DNA of 64,000 bases from Escallonia rubra (GCA_033065855.1 JAVXUO010000031.1:124001-188000), one strand, 5' to 3'; shown: positions 45,184-58,129, numbered from the stretch's first letter. Notes: generated from the sequence alone by a model not told the origin. Made by a program: numbers and translations.

Positions 45184-47127
45184 TCTTTTCTTTTGATGTA
45201 AACGGAAAGGTAATGCCAGGATTGCAGGAGAGGTGAGGAGAGAGAAATAGACCTTTAAACGTCTTCGTTTTTGGCAGCCGACGTGTGGGTGACTCTTTGA
45301 TCGTAACGGGCTAACGGCTATGGATTTTAAAGTGTTGAATTTTCAAAAATTAAGGTAGTAATGAATTCGTAAAACACTACAACGTTAATCAAATCCTAAA
45401 ACATTTAAAGTCAAGAGATGTTCCCAAAGAAAGAACTTAATGGCAAACCGAAGAAAACGATAAAGAACTGAACGAATAACGGTGAGAGAAACTAATATTA
45501 AATTATTGGATTGGACGACGAAAAAGGACGAGAGAAAGGGATTTTAAGCACGAAGTTTTACTTTTTGAACCTTCAACTACATTGTAGGTAATTTGCGTAA
45601 GAGTGATGTTGAGAGTTCATAACTTTGGAGCGTACATTAAACCCTTCATACGACCTCTTATAGGTATTCTTTTTCTTCGAAGTATTGATTCGGGGGAAAT
45701 TATTATCTTAATCTTTTCATAATATGTCTGTTGTACATAAATACATAATTGTGTAACATGTTCATATATTTTCAATAGAAACCAAAATGGCTAAATAGTT
45801 GAAATCTACTTTGCTTTTCTACTTCGGTTTCATTTTGAAATATGTGCATTAATGCGGTTGGGTTTGATTCAAAAGAAAGATATTTATGTTTTTTCTTTTT
45901 CTCCAACACTTTCGGAATCTTTACATTCCAGTTTATCGTGTGCATTTTCAGATTCAATTCGGTAAATTTAAATGTTCATCCTTTACTCTTTTGACAACAA
46001 GAACAAACATCAGACGTGTTTATGTTAAGCATAACAGCATTGGTGGATTCGTTCTTTAAAAGTTTTAAATGAAACGGCAATCTCGTTGCGTAAGTTTTGA
46101 GCTTGATTCTTCGCGCTTGCGTTTGACTCTATTTCATATTTATTCTCTTGATGATGGTGCAGGTCGATTCATCTCCCATTTATTTGTCTTTTGAGTACCG
46201 TCATAATTTTTTACTTTAAATTTGTTTTTAAGTATGATAATATTATTGAATTCGACAGAAAGACGGTGACTTAACGACCTCGAACGCTTTTCGGATCTTC
46301 AATTATTAGACGACACTATAAGTTTCAGCGTGGAAAGAAGCATTTTAGTCGCTTTAAGAAATGCCAATTAGATCAGATGCTTGGAAATGTCAAAGGGGCC
46401 TCTGATAATAGTAGTCACCTGATCTGATAATCACGCGTGCGCTTCCCCCTTTTTTTGTGTGGTGGGTGTTGTTGGTCAGCTTCGTGTGGTGGCGTGACTC
46501 CGATACAGGAGGAGAGTGCGAGGATCCTGTCCGCTCATCAGAGAGTGACAGCCATTTACAACCACCTCTTACACCGTTGATGGTACCCTACATAGACCCT
46601 GTTCCTTGCAATGCAAAATGCAAACGTGTATTCATTGCGACAACACGAGTGCAATCATATGTTATTATTATGAATTTTTCTTTTGTGGCAGTTAGTTTGT
46701 TAGGTGAGCGGAAAAAGAACGAAAGGATAATAAGTGATAAGAATAACATAATTGATAGTGTAAACACAGAGCGGGAGCGAAGATGGAGACTCACGCAAAA
46801 GCGTGAGGAACGAGAAGTTCATAAAGGAACTATTCTTCTAACCAAAGTCGCTAAAGATGATAGCACGAAACGTGATTACCTCAAAAGTCTGAAAAAAAAT
46901 AGAAAAACGATGTTAAGATAAGAAAAACAAAAGAGGTAAAGTTTGTTGAAGAGGAGAAGATACACCTTTGGTTTTTACTTTTGAACATCTAAAAGAAATG
47001 TAGCGACACTTTTATACTTTTGAATGACACAAACAATGTGAGAGAAAACTCTCTTAACACGCAATAGTCGAAAAAGGGAGACTATTCGTCTGACGAGCGC
47101 GTAAAACTTCATACTTGTGAGGTGTTG
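45184..47127. other. Intergenic, nothing firm recognised
   Basis: Distal promoter of the CIPK12-like gene, then AT-rich spacer. The 154-codon plus-strand frame at 46457-46921 is Lys/Arg-rich with no recognisable domain; I do not call it. 46085-46170 shares words with 32371-32480. Confidence 0.35.
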
Positions 47128-47740
47128 AGATTTAATCTTAAAACTTATGGGTGTTTGATTATTTAATTAACTTGGGTATTTAGTTAACTTAAAGTGGATT
47201 GCCTTTTCTTTTACATGGGAGGCAGTCATCACCTAACCCCTACTTGTTTGAAAATAACAAACAATTTAAAAAAATAACTATAGCCAAGACATACGAGAAA
47301 CTAATATGCATGCGTAAAGTCTCCTCAAAATCTACTACTCGATCTTATTATGTTTTCAAGAAGATGTTTTTCAACTTAAACCTTTCATAAGTATAAGTAA
47401 CTCAAAGTCTTATCAAAATCTTTGGTGGTCAGACCTTAAACCAAGTACTCTAGAGATAATTTCAGAATTACCATACGCATAATAATATCTTGTAGCAGAT
47501 TTTGAGGAGATTTGTAATTAAATAATCGAAGTGGGGGATTGTTGAGATTTAATCTTAAATCTCATGGGTATTTGATTATTTAATTAACTTGGCTATTTAG
47601 TTAACTTAAAGCGGATTGCCTTTTCTTTTATATGGGAGGCAGCCATCACATATCCCCCACTTGTTTGAAAACAACAAACAGTTTAAAAAATAAATATAGA
47701 CAAGACATACGAGAAACCAATATGCATACGTAAAGGTATC
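47128..47740. repeat. LTR-like direct repeat pair, about 200 bp each
   Basis: 47128-47330 and 47538-47735 are about 90% alike by eye. Both begin tgttgagatttaatctta and contain ggattgccttttctttta and gacatacgagaaac. An inverted partial copy lies at about 47795-47890 (gtatgcatattattttccgg and the caaacaagtgggggatttt stretch). They are probably rearranged LTR pieces of the adjacent copia relic. Confidence 0.8.
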
Positions 47741-47989
47741 TTTCGATTTAACTCTTATAGAACTTTGAGCTATTCACATCAACGAAATATTTAAATCGAA
47801 AGATACATTTACGTATGCATATTATTTTCCGGTATGTCTTGACTATAGTTGTTTTTTAAACTATTTGTTTTTTTCAAACAAGTGGGGGATTTTATGTTCT
47901 TTAAGAACCATAACTCAAGTGAGTCAACCGACTATGCCATAACTCATAAGAAAGAAGACTTGACAATATAAGAAGAACTAATACCTTTT

Positions 47990-48990
47990 TTAATGCTTAA
48001 CTTAAACATTTCATCGCAAGAGTACCCTTTTCCCACAAAGCTACCATTCTTTGACAAGATAATCTTGTCAGATTCAAAAGCTACTCAAAATCCCCTTTTA
48101 CAAAGCAAATCAAACATAAACTAAGTTCTTCCTAATTTCGGGTACATAGAGAATATTCAAAAGACTAAGTTTTCTTTCGGAAGGGAAATTGATTTCCACA
48201 GTTCCCTTGCAGAAAACTTTGGCACAAGTATGGTTTTCCATTTGCACCTCTTGATATGTTTGGCGCCAGAATCGAACCACCATCCAGATTTCTCTATTGC
48301 CATGTTAACTTCAGAAATCATAGCAACGAGATTTTCTTCCACCATGTTTGCCTTCCCATCATTTCCATTGGATTTTCCTTTTCAGTGTCTACACTGCTTA
48401 GCGTAGTGACCCTTTTTCCCACAAACACAGCAGCTTCTTTTCTTCATCTTTTGTTCTCCATCTTGGTTAGCTTTCTTCTTAAATTATTCATCATTCTTCC
48501 TTACTTGCAAGGCCGGATTTTTAGACTGCGATCCGCTCCCATCCACATAGTGCACATTGGACTCAACCGGAACAGTAACCTTATTTTCACGTTTGCATGA
48601 CTCTTCTTCAATACAAAGGTGTTTCTAAAACTGTTCCAAAAGTAAAGTCCTCTGACTTGTGTAGCAACTTTTTCCGATAATCCTTCCAAAAAGGGGGGTG
48701 ATTTTGTAATTATAGCCCCCACTTGAAAAGATTCTGGACAGTTAATCTTTAGGGCTCGAATCTTGTTAACAATCACTAGAAGAGCATGGACTTGTTCTAA
48801 CACAGGTTTTATCATCAACCGTGACAAAATCAAAGTACTGAGCAATAAGGTATTTATTCGTACCTTCCTCCTCAGCCTTATACTTGTAATCCAATGCACT
48901 CTAACTATCACGAGCAGATTTGATTTCGGTGAACAAATCGTATAGACGATCTGACAGCCTATTCAGAATATGTCAACAAATCAGAATCAC
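47990..48990 (-). pseudogene. Ty1/copia gag-protease relic
   Basis: Minus strand, in order: a gag remnant with VNKIRALKINCPESFQVGAII (48760-48690), a gag C-terminus ending in a CCHC zinc knuckle, CCVCGKKGHYAKQC (C-x2-C-x4-H-x4-C, about 48440-48395), then a protease-like segment with WWFDSGAKHI (about 48280; DSGA is the catalytic Asp motif) and ILYVPEIRKNL (about 48150). Frames carry stops and shifts, and integrase, RT and RNase H are missing. Inactive. Confidence 0.88.
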
Positions 48991-50828
48991 AAATAAAGAC
49001 TTTGAGGCGCATGATCGCTGTCTTTAAGGCTTTATTTGTCCCAACTCGAAATCGAGTTTGCTGACGGGTTAATGACAAATAATCCTCCAGGATACAACAA
49101 AGTCTTTGAAAATCTGCAAACAGCAAATTCGAAAATTCCCCTTGAAATTCTCTTTGAAGTAGTGTACGTTTTTTGCTATAGTAATTTTACAGGAAGAAAG
49201 AGTTTTCGAAAATTGCAAGTCAGTATTATGAAAAGAACTGAAAATCTTGTATTCATAAAAGACCTGAAATTGTGTGAATTTGAACAGACACAATTATTGA
49301 GAAAAAAATAGTTGTAACAGTTAAAAATAACTGCTAGAAGATTATTTGAAATAAATCAAAACTCGAATTTAAATAAATCACACATTTTCAGTAAAACTAT
49401 TTTTCTAAAAGACACAAAATATTTTTCAAAAAATAAGTCACGCTTTTCGCAACTGCGGCTAAGTGCTAACATGAGCACTAATACACTCTAACCTTACTAC
49501 CAAATACATTGTTAAAATGCATTTGCCCTTATAAACCCTTTTTAAAATTCATTTCCAAGCAATGTGGGACAAATGAGTTTGTTTGTTTTCAAACAACTCA
49601 CAAACCCAACATGAGATACACGCAAAAAATGGTTATTTTATAAACATTACGGTTACATATTCAAATAGTATTGATTGAGAAGAGACAATCCCTGAAATAA
49701 GTATCGCTCGAATTTGTATTGAACATGTTGAACTATTCGTGACTCGCCCATTGGTCGGTTATGTTGGATACTCGGATAATTAACAAGCGGAAGAATAGAA
49801 TAAACTAACATATCATCAATAAAATTGTACTGTGTATGTGAATTTTGAATTATACTTTTCAGACCAACTGAAACTTTCGCTCTAGGAAACATCGCTCTAG
49901 GAAAATGATAACTCACGGAGCACAAATATTTTTAAGGTTCGAAAGCAAGTACGAAATCAGGTGTGACAAAGGCATACTTTTTTAGTTTAAGGTTTCCAAA
50001 CAAATGTCAAGATATCGTTAATACGAAATCAGACATGACGGGAGCCTCTTTAACGGACACCCAAACGTGTTTGGACGGCTGATCGGCGGTTTCCCCCAGG
50101 TAGTGATCCAATGCAACCAGCTGTCCGTGATGGTGCGACAAGTCAACCCAACGGTCGGTGCTGATTCAAAGACACGTATCCATCGGATACACTCTAAGCA
50201 ACTACTCAACGTAAATCTAGTCATCCTTTCTGGGCCACGTCTAAGCCATTCTACGTGTGTGTATACTTGTCCCATAATTTCCATTTTGAAGCACCCAAAA
50301 TGGCAAAAAGGTTTTCTTGTTCAAACTCTTAAGAAATCTATATATTTGCTTGTAAATGTGGAGGTTGTATCATTAACATGTAATCAATTGTTAATAAAAT
50401 CAAATAAAATTAAAGGCCAACTTTGAAATCAGCTAAAAACACTGGCAATTTTTGAACGTATGTACTGTCTGTTTTTATATGTTATACATTGTTTTGAAAA
50501 AGTCATTACTGCTGTGTCAAAATGCACGTAAAAACTAAACTACAGTATTATCTTTGTTGTCTTTCTTTATTTATTTTCTTTTTATTCATTTTCTTCCTCT
50601 CGAAATCTCTATACATCTGACCAAGTTACTCAGCTCCAAATGATCCTTCTGCCCTTAAGTAATATTGTGGTATCCCACATGGAAGTTGTGACTGGCACAC
50701 CTCTCCAATGATCTCATTTGTATTGATTGGGTAGCCTTTTAAGGGGCAACTTCAAGTGGAGCCGTTAGCTAGGGTCTTCAAAAAACTCGCACAAGTTTGC
50801 CTTGTAGGGTTGTAGATGGGGTCAGGAT
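48991..50828. other. Leader or LTR-like DNA of the copia relic, then spacer
   Basis: No host gene. AT-rich DNA upstream (in minus-strand sense) of gag, with words such as tttcaaacaactcacaaaccc that echo the 47.2-kb repeats. 49930-50450 has no recognised content. Open frames here are short and lack domains. Confidence 0.35.
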
Positions 50829-50988
50829 GGATCATGATCCCTGCTGTAACCATGGTTACAACAGGAGTGTTGTCCCATGTTGTTGTGAGAGAGGGAAGAG
50901 AGAGAACCATGGTTCTCTCTCTCTCTTCCCCCTCTCATAGACATAAGGACAGCACCCATGCTGTAACATCAGCAGGGGATCCTGATCC
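50829..50988. repeat. 160-bp hairpin element with perfect 26-bp central palindrome
   Basis: Outer arms: ggatcatgatccctgctg on the left versus the reverse complement of cagcaggggatcctgatcc on the right. They continue through ttgttgtgagagaggg / cccctctcatag-type pairing. The centre, agagagagaaccatggtt and onward, is an exact 26-bp palindrome at 50897-50922. Fits a foldback MITE. A small-RNA precursor is possible but unproven. Confidence 0.8.
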
Positions 50989-51087
50989 GGTCAGGAGAGG
51001 CGCATATCGACTGAGTATGAAGGTCCTAGGCTATGAATGACTACTCCGAAGCAAGGATACTAGTGCATAAAAAGGAAAGAGTGTGAT

Positions 51088-51686
51088 CAGGGGCGGATCC
51101 AAGAAGTCCAACTGGAGGAGGCCAAAAAGTTAAAAAAAAATTGATGGCTAACATAAAAGAATTCGCGTCACAATTGAATACGTTAAATGCAAAATAGATT
51201 GTTCAATTTGACTAACAATCATATAATTTCACTATTCATAGTGATTTTCTTAACTTGATAAAGTTAGTCAATAACAAACTACTAATCTTGCATGAAAGAA
51301 ACTTAACTTTTATTGTATATATGTATTACTAGTGCGATTACCAATTATATGATGACAATAGTCACGTATAAGTTAACATATTATAAGAATTTAAACTAAA
51401 AAAGGGAAAAAAGCCAACCTAATTTATTAGTGTTTCTTTCATAATGTGGAGATTGAGAATTTGAAAAAATGAAGATGGATAAGAGAACGGGAAAGGAAAA
51501 GGTTACAACAGCCGGTGGCACAAAAAATAAAAATATAACAAAATGAAACTCTAATACACTCATTTATAATATGGTGGCATTTTAATAAATATTTTAAGCA
51601 TAATTACCTATTATTTAAAACAACTAAAAAAAAATTCTCAAACTTTGGGGGCATGGCCCCCCTGGTCATACTTGTGCTCCGCCCCT
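51088..51686. mobile_element. hAT-type MITE, 599 bp
   Basis: Ends caggggcgga and, reverse-complemented, aggggcggag. The perfect 8-bp direct repeat agtgtgat flanks it at 51080-51087 and 51687-51694, the hAT target size. The AT-rich interior is non-coding. Its termini resemble those of the elements at 8746 and 21787, so a common family is likely. Confidence 0.9.
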
Positions 51687-51694
51687 AGTGTGAT

Positions 51695-52149
51695 ATCATA
51701 AGTCCGATGTGAAAGTCTTTGTTACTAGTTCTATAAAATCCTGTAAAGAATCTGTGTTGTATGGAATTGATTAGCCTTTTACAAGGAGGCAATATCTTGT
51801 GACGGGACCATATAGATTTATATCGTTACAATTATACTAAAAACCCATCAATCGTGGGTTCTTTTGCTAGACCTATTGATCATGTGACAATGATGGAAAG
51901 CCAGATATAAGCAAGCATCAAAGTTTGGATTTCAAGGGCCAATAAAAAATGATGAAGGAGAATGGCAGGCTACTACAAAAAAAAATGTCTCAATGCAATG
52001 GTTGGAAGTAAAACTCCATCGAATACTAGCAACATGTTGAAGACAAAAGACCGGTTGAAGATGTCCTAGAAATAAATTTACATATGTTTTCAAAAACATG
52101 TTAATGACCGAATATAACTACTTCTGTCGGTTCGGTAACTCTTATCAAG
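51695..52149. other. Intergenic, nothing recognised
   Basis: AT-rich spacer with no domain-bearing frame. Confidence 0.3.
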
Positions 52150-52370
52150 AACTACAGATTTCTTTCGAGGACAGCAAACTCATCCATTATTTGTGTATTC
52201 AAGGAAGGGAAAACAATGTGCTGACTATTTGGCCAAAATTGGAGCTCAATAGGAGAAACAATGAGGCAGATCCGGGTTTTTCGAAATCCGTCCGTATCGC
52301 CACTCCATCTCTGTTGACTTGGTTCCACCGAGCCCCACAACAACTATGGCGGGAGGTTTGAATGCCATCC
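52150..52370 (+). pseudogene. LINE RNase H C-terminal relic
   Basis: One plus-strand frame near 52180-52250 reads VYSRKGKQCADYLAKIGA and then a stop. This matches the C-terminal motif of plant L1-type RNase H domains (typically VYREGNQCADYLAKLG). The rest is degraded and no boundaries are visible. Confidence 0.6.
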
Positions 52371-52719
52371 CTGACCCTATGAATCATGCCGGTCCTTTAA
52401 GATCTCCTGCCCTCTCTCCAAAAAAACTAGCAACTAGAAGATTTCCTGTGTAAAGCTTTAACCAAATACATACATTAAAATGAGAAGAAATATGTCAAAT
52501 GACTAGAAACCCAATCCCTATAACTGATGTCACGCATTGAAGAGAGATACAGAGGTTTAAAAGGCATTGAAGCCTTGAGCATTAAAAAGAAAACATAGTC
52601 GATCTTGAATGACCTTAAGAAGTTAACTTACTAGGAAGCTAATGACTAGAAAACAAAAACGGGGAGAGAGAGGTTGTGATAGCGGATGGTGCGACTACAA
52701 CTTTGTTACCCTACATTAA
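52371..52719. other. Intergenic, nothing recognised
   Basis: No feature seen apart from the TAA at 52717-52719 that precedes MITE M4. Confidence 0.3.
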
Positions 52720-53213
52720 GGCCCCGTTAGACAATCATTCTTTTTTTCCAGTTTTGAAAATTGGGAAAAAAATGCGCATTTGGTAACTATTTTTTTTTTC
52801 TTTATCCAATTTAAAAAACCAAATTTTAAACTGAAGAAGAAAAAAAAACTCCAAAAATGAGTCTTTTTTTTAGACCACCACCACCTTCCCATCGCCGGCA
52901 GCCACCTCAGGCGACCACTGCCGGCGGCTTACTGACCGTCGCTGGAGGTTACCGCCGGCAGCGACTGCCGGCAGCCACCTCTGGCAACCACCGGCAGCCA
53001 CCTCTGGCAACCACCGGCAGCCACCTCCGGTGACTGTCGGCAGCCATCGCCGGCGACCACCGGCGGGCGACAGCCACCACCGCCGTCGGACACCGCTACG
53101 CCCCGCCACCGCCACCGCAAACCACCACTAAAAAAAAAATTGCTCTTAAATTTTATTTTTTTTTAGAAACTGAAAACCAAAAAAAAAAAAAAAATTTTTT
53201 GTCAAACGAAGTC
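52720..53213. mobile_element. Tourist/Harbinger-like MITE M4 with GC-rich core
   Basis: Left end ggccccgttagacaa after TAA. The right end, reverse-complemented, is gacttcgtttgacaaaaa. Long A/T tracts flank a GC core of tandem ccaccggcagccacctctgg units (52885-53115). The right TAA is not preserved. The minus-strand frames are artefacts of the repeat. Confidence 0.8.
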
Positions 53214-54791
53214 TTTCATAAAATGGAAGCAATCCTAGTGCTTTCGAAATGACAATTTAAGGTTCTCTCGACATGTTCGAAGCGATGCGAGCCGAGGTTT
53301 GACTAAAACCATATATGCTCATATCGGCCGCAAGATTGAAAACTCTCGTATCAATAAGGCTAGGGCGTTTATCGGGGAGGGTACAGATCAAATTGTCATC
53401 TCTAAATCTGAATAATCTTTGGATACCTGCAGCAACCTCTTAATGAGGTGGGCCTTCTCGTAAGAGGAGATACCAGTTGTGAATTTAGGTCTTTTTGGAT
53501 TTTAATCTGTATAAATACAAGAAAAAAATTTATCTCAAAATATCAAGCTTAGCGATGGTTGGCACAATAGGCAATTTTTTTTTTACTTTTTGCTTCATCG
53601 ATAATTTCATTAACTACAAAGCAAAATACAGGGAGAGCACAATCATACGATTGACTCCAAAAATAAAAGTGGTGCCAAATGAATAATACGAAAGCTATTG
53701 TCATTTGGCAAAGCCTTATAAATAAATCCGCCAGAACCAACTTTATAATAAAATGACATTAATTATCCTAGAAACTTACCTAAATTGATAACCTCTTGGT
53801 AATACATGGTGTATGCCTTTAAGCTGTAATACTTTCTTTGTGCTGAAAATACTATTAATTACATACCAACGACCAAAAAAATTGATATCCTCTTGAAGCA
53901 TGCGAGCAGGCAGAAAAATATTAACCCCATAATTATCACTTCAGGACCCATAAGGTTGGATAAGTGGTGATGAGTCAACATGACTTGCACCTGACTTATA
54001 TAATAATTAAATAATTAGTACTGAGTATCCTAAATAATTTAATATGAAGGCCATCAAAGTCAAATCCGAGGAACGAAATTTCTCCAAATTGACTTTTCAG
54101 ATATGTTTGTTGGTTATCAAGTCGGATTGAATTTTCTCCCAATTATCTAGTTTCCCACCTAATTATTTTGGACTTTCTGTTGCTTTCTATAATTTTTATC
54201 TTTTGAAGCAAATTTTAAGTGATACGTCCAAAAAGTTTGTCTGCACCTTCTTTTGTGATAGTTTTGGTGATAAAAGATCGTCATCGAAGTGTTTTGTTGT
54301 CGTTATTAAAATTTGTAACGACAAAGGAAGTGATACATCCGGTACAAAAGTGCAGACATTCATACCTAAAAGTACTTGTTTTCTTGTACATTAGGGTTGT
54401 GAAAATGTTGTGTTCAAAAGCTCAAAATCATTAGGATCCTTTGTTTTACTGTATATTGATCTGCTGTAGCAAATTTGAGTTGTGGTGTTGTTAAAATATA
54501 TAGCCACAATCTTTTTGTTTCTAAATTGCATTAACGAAATTAATTAACTGTAGCAGAGGCATTCACAACAAACAACCGTGATCCACTTTCAAGATGGAAA
54601 ACAATCATTGAAGTTTGTAGTTGCGGATCGCTATTGTGTTTACGCATCTTAAATGCAACGTTGTAATTAACTCAACTAAAATATCATACAATTTACTACT
54701 ATTCGTATATTAGACGTACAAATAATTCAAAGCGGACTATTCCCCGAATACCATGCTAGATCAAATGGAAATTTACGGAGAGATAACCTAA
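53214..54791. other. Intergenic, nothing recognised
   Basis: AT-rich spacer with short unsupported frames. There is an imperfect direct repeat, aagtgatac(g/a)tcc, near 54218 and 54330. Confidence 0.3.
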
Positions 54792-55508
54792 GGGGCCGTT
54801 TGACAGTGTTTTTTTTTTGCTCTTTTTTTTTTCAGTTTTGAAAATTGGAAAAAATAGGACTGTTTGGTCCCCCTTTTTTTTTTCAAGTTAAAAAGTTGCT
54901 TTTTTAACTGTCGGAGAAAAAAAAAAGAGGAAAAAGCTATTTTCGTTTTCACTTTAAATTTTTTTTTGAGACCTCCACCACAACTCACCCACCGCCGGTA
55001 GCCACTGCCCACCGTCGCCCGGCAAACACCAACAGCCACCTTCGGCCGCCGGCAGCCACCGCCGGGCGGCGGCGGGCGGTGGCCACCACCGCTGGCCGGA
55101 GGCCACCTCCGGCAGCCACCGCCGCCCGACAGCCACCTTCGGCCGCCGGCAACCACCACCGGGCGGCAGCCACCTCTGGCCACCACCGGGCGGCAGCCAC
55201 CTCTGGCCACCACCGCCGGCAGCCACCTCCGGCCGCCGGCAACCACCACCGGGCGGCAGGTGGCCTCCGGCCACCACCGCCGGCAGCCACTGCCGGCGAC
55301 AACCACCGCCGGCCACCACCACCGTCGACCACCGCTACGCCCCACCATCGCCACCGCAAACCACCACAAAAAAAAAAGTCAAAATAAAAAGGGTTACCAA
55401 ACACAAAAAAAAGGGTTATCAAACACCCACTTCTTTTTGTAAAAAGAAAAAATTAAGCTGCTCTTTAAAAACTGAAGACAAAAAAAAAAAGCTCCGTCAA
55501 ACAGAGCC
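54792..55508. mobile_element. Tourist/Harbinger-like MITE M5 with expanded GC-rich core
   Basis: Ends ggggccgtttgacag and, reverse-complemented, ggctctgtttgacgg. Perfect TAA flanks lie at 54789-54791 and 55509-55511. At 717 bp it is the longest copy, because its internal minisatellite (ccaccgggcggcagccacc and ccgccggcagccacctccgg units, 54985-55350) is expanded. It shares ggttaccaaacac and aaattaagctgctctttaaaaactga with M1. Frames on both strands through the core are low-complexity and not genes. Confidence 0.9.
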
Positions 55509-55511
55509 TAA

Positions 55512-58129
55512 ATTCTCCGTCCCCCAGAACCAACCCCCCCTCCCTTCTCCAAGCTCCAAAGTTTATAATGTTGCTATATGCTGCTCAAAATGAGCACACA
55601 GCTAATAGTTACTGATATAATTTTGCTGGAACCATAGTTGAAGTAACTTGCGCCGATATTTCTTCAGATAACGAATGTACCCGACCTAGGGCAAATGCTG
55701 CAAAATGGGCCAGTTACATTTGATAAGGGGAGGATTGGGCCACTTTTATCAAAATCAAAAATACCCAGCCCAGGAATGAAAATGGACTAGCTTCTATACC
55801 CAAACCAAATGCCCATCTCGTTGGTGGGCATAATTCTCATGAAAGCCCATAGCTTTATATGAGATTGTGGGTTGGGCTGGACTTTGTATGCAATCACATT
55901 TCTAAATGTTCTCAATTGTTGAATATCAGAGAATATCAAAACCACCACAATTTGGATCCTTCCACTTCACCGATGGAGTTTTTTGATTACTTTCCGGTCA
56001 GGATTTATTCTATATTTTGACCTCATGAATAGAAAGATTACGAAAAATTAGAGGTGACCACCATATTTTGTAATCACTTAGAAAAAGGAAAAGAAAATTT
56101 CAGTACAGCAGCTATAATGACGACGCATAACAAGTGACGGGTGAGATCAGAAAGTTATTGAGCACTAAAAAATCCGTAAATTTGGGCCATTAGAAAGTCT
56201 CCTGCGTATTCTGAGAACTCCGCATATCCAAAGCACATTTTTATGTTGTTTTTATACGCGTGGTTGAAATTATTTGAAAAAAGTCAAAATCGAGAACGAA
56301 TTAACAAACTCCACCGCTATAGTTAATTTGAAAAGTCTAGAGGATCCGGATCTACACACCACATGAATCAATTCATGAGTCTTTTAATTCACATAGTTTT
56401 TGGAAGTTAATTTCTTAACTTTAGATGAGATGCCCAAAGGATGACGGTCTGTTTCAGCCGTTCTGAATTCTCGTTGGTCTAAAGAACAGGAAATGTCGTG
56501 GCACACACATTAACTGGCTAGCAATGCAAGGTTTTGCAGATGCATTTGACTCTTGGATGGAAGAGACTCCTGATTTTTCAATATCATCCATCCTAAAGAT
56601 GTAAACCTATTTTAATTAACGAAATTATCGCTATCTTTTTTATTTAAAAAAAGTACTTGGTAAATAGGAATGTGTAGTGCAATTGAAGCCAGTAAGGATG
56701 AACTAAAAAAAAAAATTCTTGTACAATATAGCCGATCCTTTTCGTTTTGAACTAAGCTAACACACTATCACGACAAACTCTATTTTCAGACCTCAAATGC
56801 TTGTGAAATACTTGCCTCAGATGGAGCCCAGACATAGGAGAACAAATTATGGTAACTTGAAAGGTGTAACCCAACTATAATATCGAATAATTCATAATAA
56901 CTTCCAATGTTGCACAATCTTTTTACAAACTTTGGGATTAAGGCAACAAGAAATCATTTGCTGTCTTTATACTACTGATTAGCTGAAAATTCCATCAAAG
57001 TAACACTACGTGGACTCAACTTTCAGGTATATATATAATATGGGTAGGGTTTGGTGTAATTCAAAAACCAAATCTTAGTTGTCATTCCATTTGGAAGTTT
57101 GGGTTTGGTCTGATGCAGGGTTAGGTAAACCCCTTTGCTATCATCCTTTTAACTTAACCCTCCAAAACAATTCAAACATATTTTAAGACCAAAAGAAAAC
57201 TAAATCAAACATATTTCAAATAATAATAATGCTCGAAATTACGGGTCGGATCTGGTTAAAGTTTGTGGTTTATTTGATTAGATATGTGGGTTAAGCTACC
57301 TGCTGCTAGCCTCCAAATCCATTTGGAGTTTTACCGAATGACTTGGTATCTAACTCACTTGATACAAAGAGGATGCGTTCAACCATACACTCTGCCTCTG
57401 CGTCACTAGGGTTTTCAACAAACAAAGGAGGGAAATTCGGGGGGTGGGGAGGGGGGAATGATTTCTGCCATTTGTGCTTTGCATGTGCACTTCTTGACTG
57501 CATAACCTGTTTATATACATCGGTACATGTTTCTGAACTTTTTTTTTTGCATGGCATTATGTGGTTATCATACTTGTTCTTAGTCAAGTTCAACCTTCTT
57601 CTTTTGAGCAGGATAATTAATTGGGAACTTCTATTTTTAAGTCATGGTATGTTTTTTCGCACCTTCATTTATTGTTAAAAAAGTTATTGACGATAAGAAC
57701 TGATCCTTTTGGCTCAAATGATGGTGTGAACAATCATAATTGGGTGTGAAAATAGATATTTCCTATCTAATTTGTTGTAAAACGATATTTGAATTCCACC
57801 CTTTTCTATTTGAGCTTCACTTTCGTCTCTAACAGTCCTATAAGTGTCACGATGTAGCCAGTTTAACTTAAAAAATAGAGTTTAAATGTATAAAAGGAAG
57901 ATCAAATATCAATTTTGCTCTCCAATTTTACTATATAAGCTCTAATTTTTGTCATTTAGCTTGTGCATTTCCGTGCCAAAGTGATTTCCTAAAAAGTATA
58001 TCCACTTTTCCATCATCAATGTCCTAACGCATTATCCATCGCAATAATCGATCCACACTTCTTTGATAGACAAATAACTATCCAAGAATATTCGTTGCCA
58101 CAAAAATTTGTAGCGATCACGATCTTAGT
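55512..58129. other. Intergenic, nothing recognised
   Basis: AT-rich spacer. The overlapping frames on both strands at 57306-57678 match no family I recognise. Confidence 0.3.

Noticed and set aside
46457-46921. 154-codon Lys/Arg-rich plus-strand frame
   Set aside because: No recognisable domain, AT-rich repeat-laden surroundings, and an antisense frame overlaps. Insufficient support for a gene.
54788-55442. Long Gly/Arg/Trp-rich and Pro/Ala-rich open frames on both strands
   Set aside because: They translate the GC-rich minisatellite inside MITE M5. Both strands and several frames are open, with no domain and copy number that varies between family members. The same applies to frames in M1 (17660-18017), M3 and M4 (52870-53120).
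57306-57678. Overlapping frames on both strands, possible small gene
   Set aside because: No domain, no family match I recognise, and no splice or promoter support.
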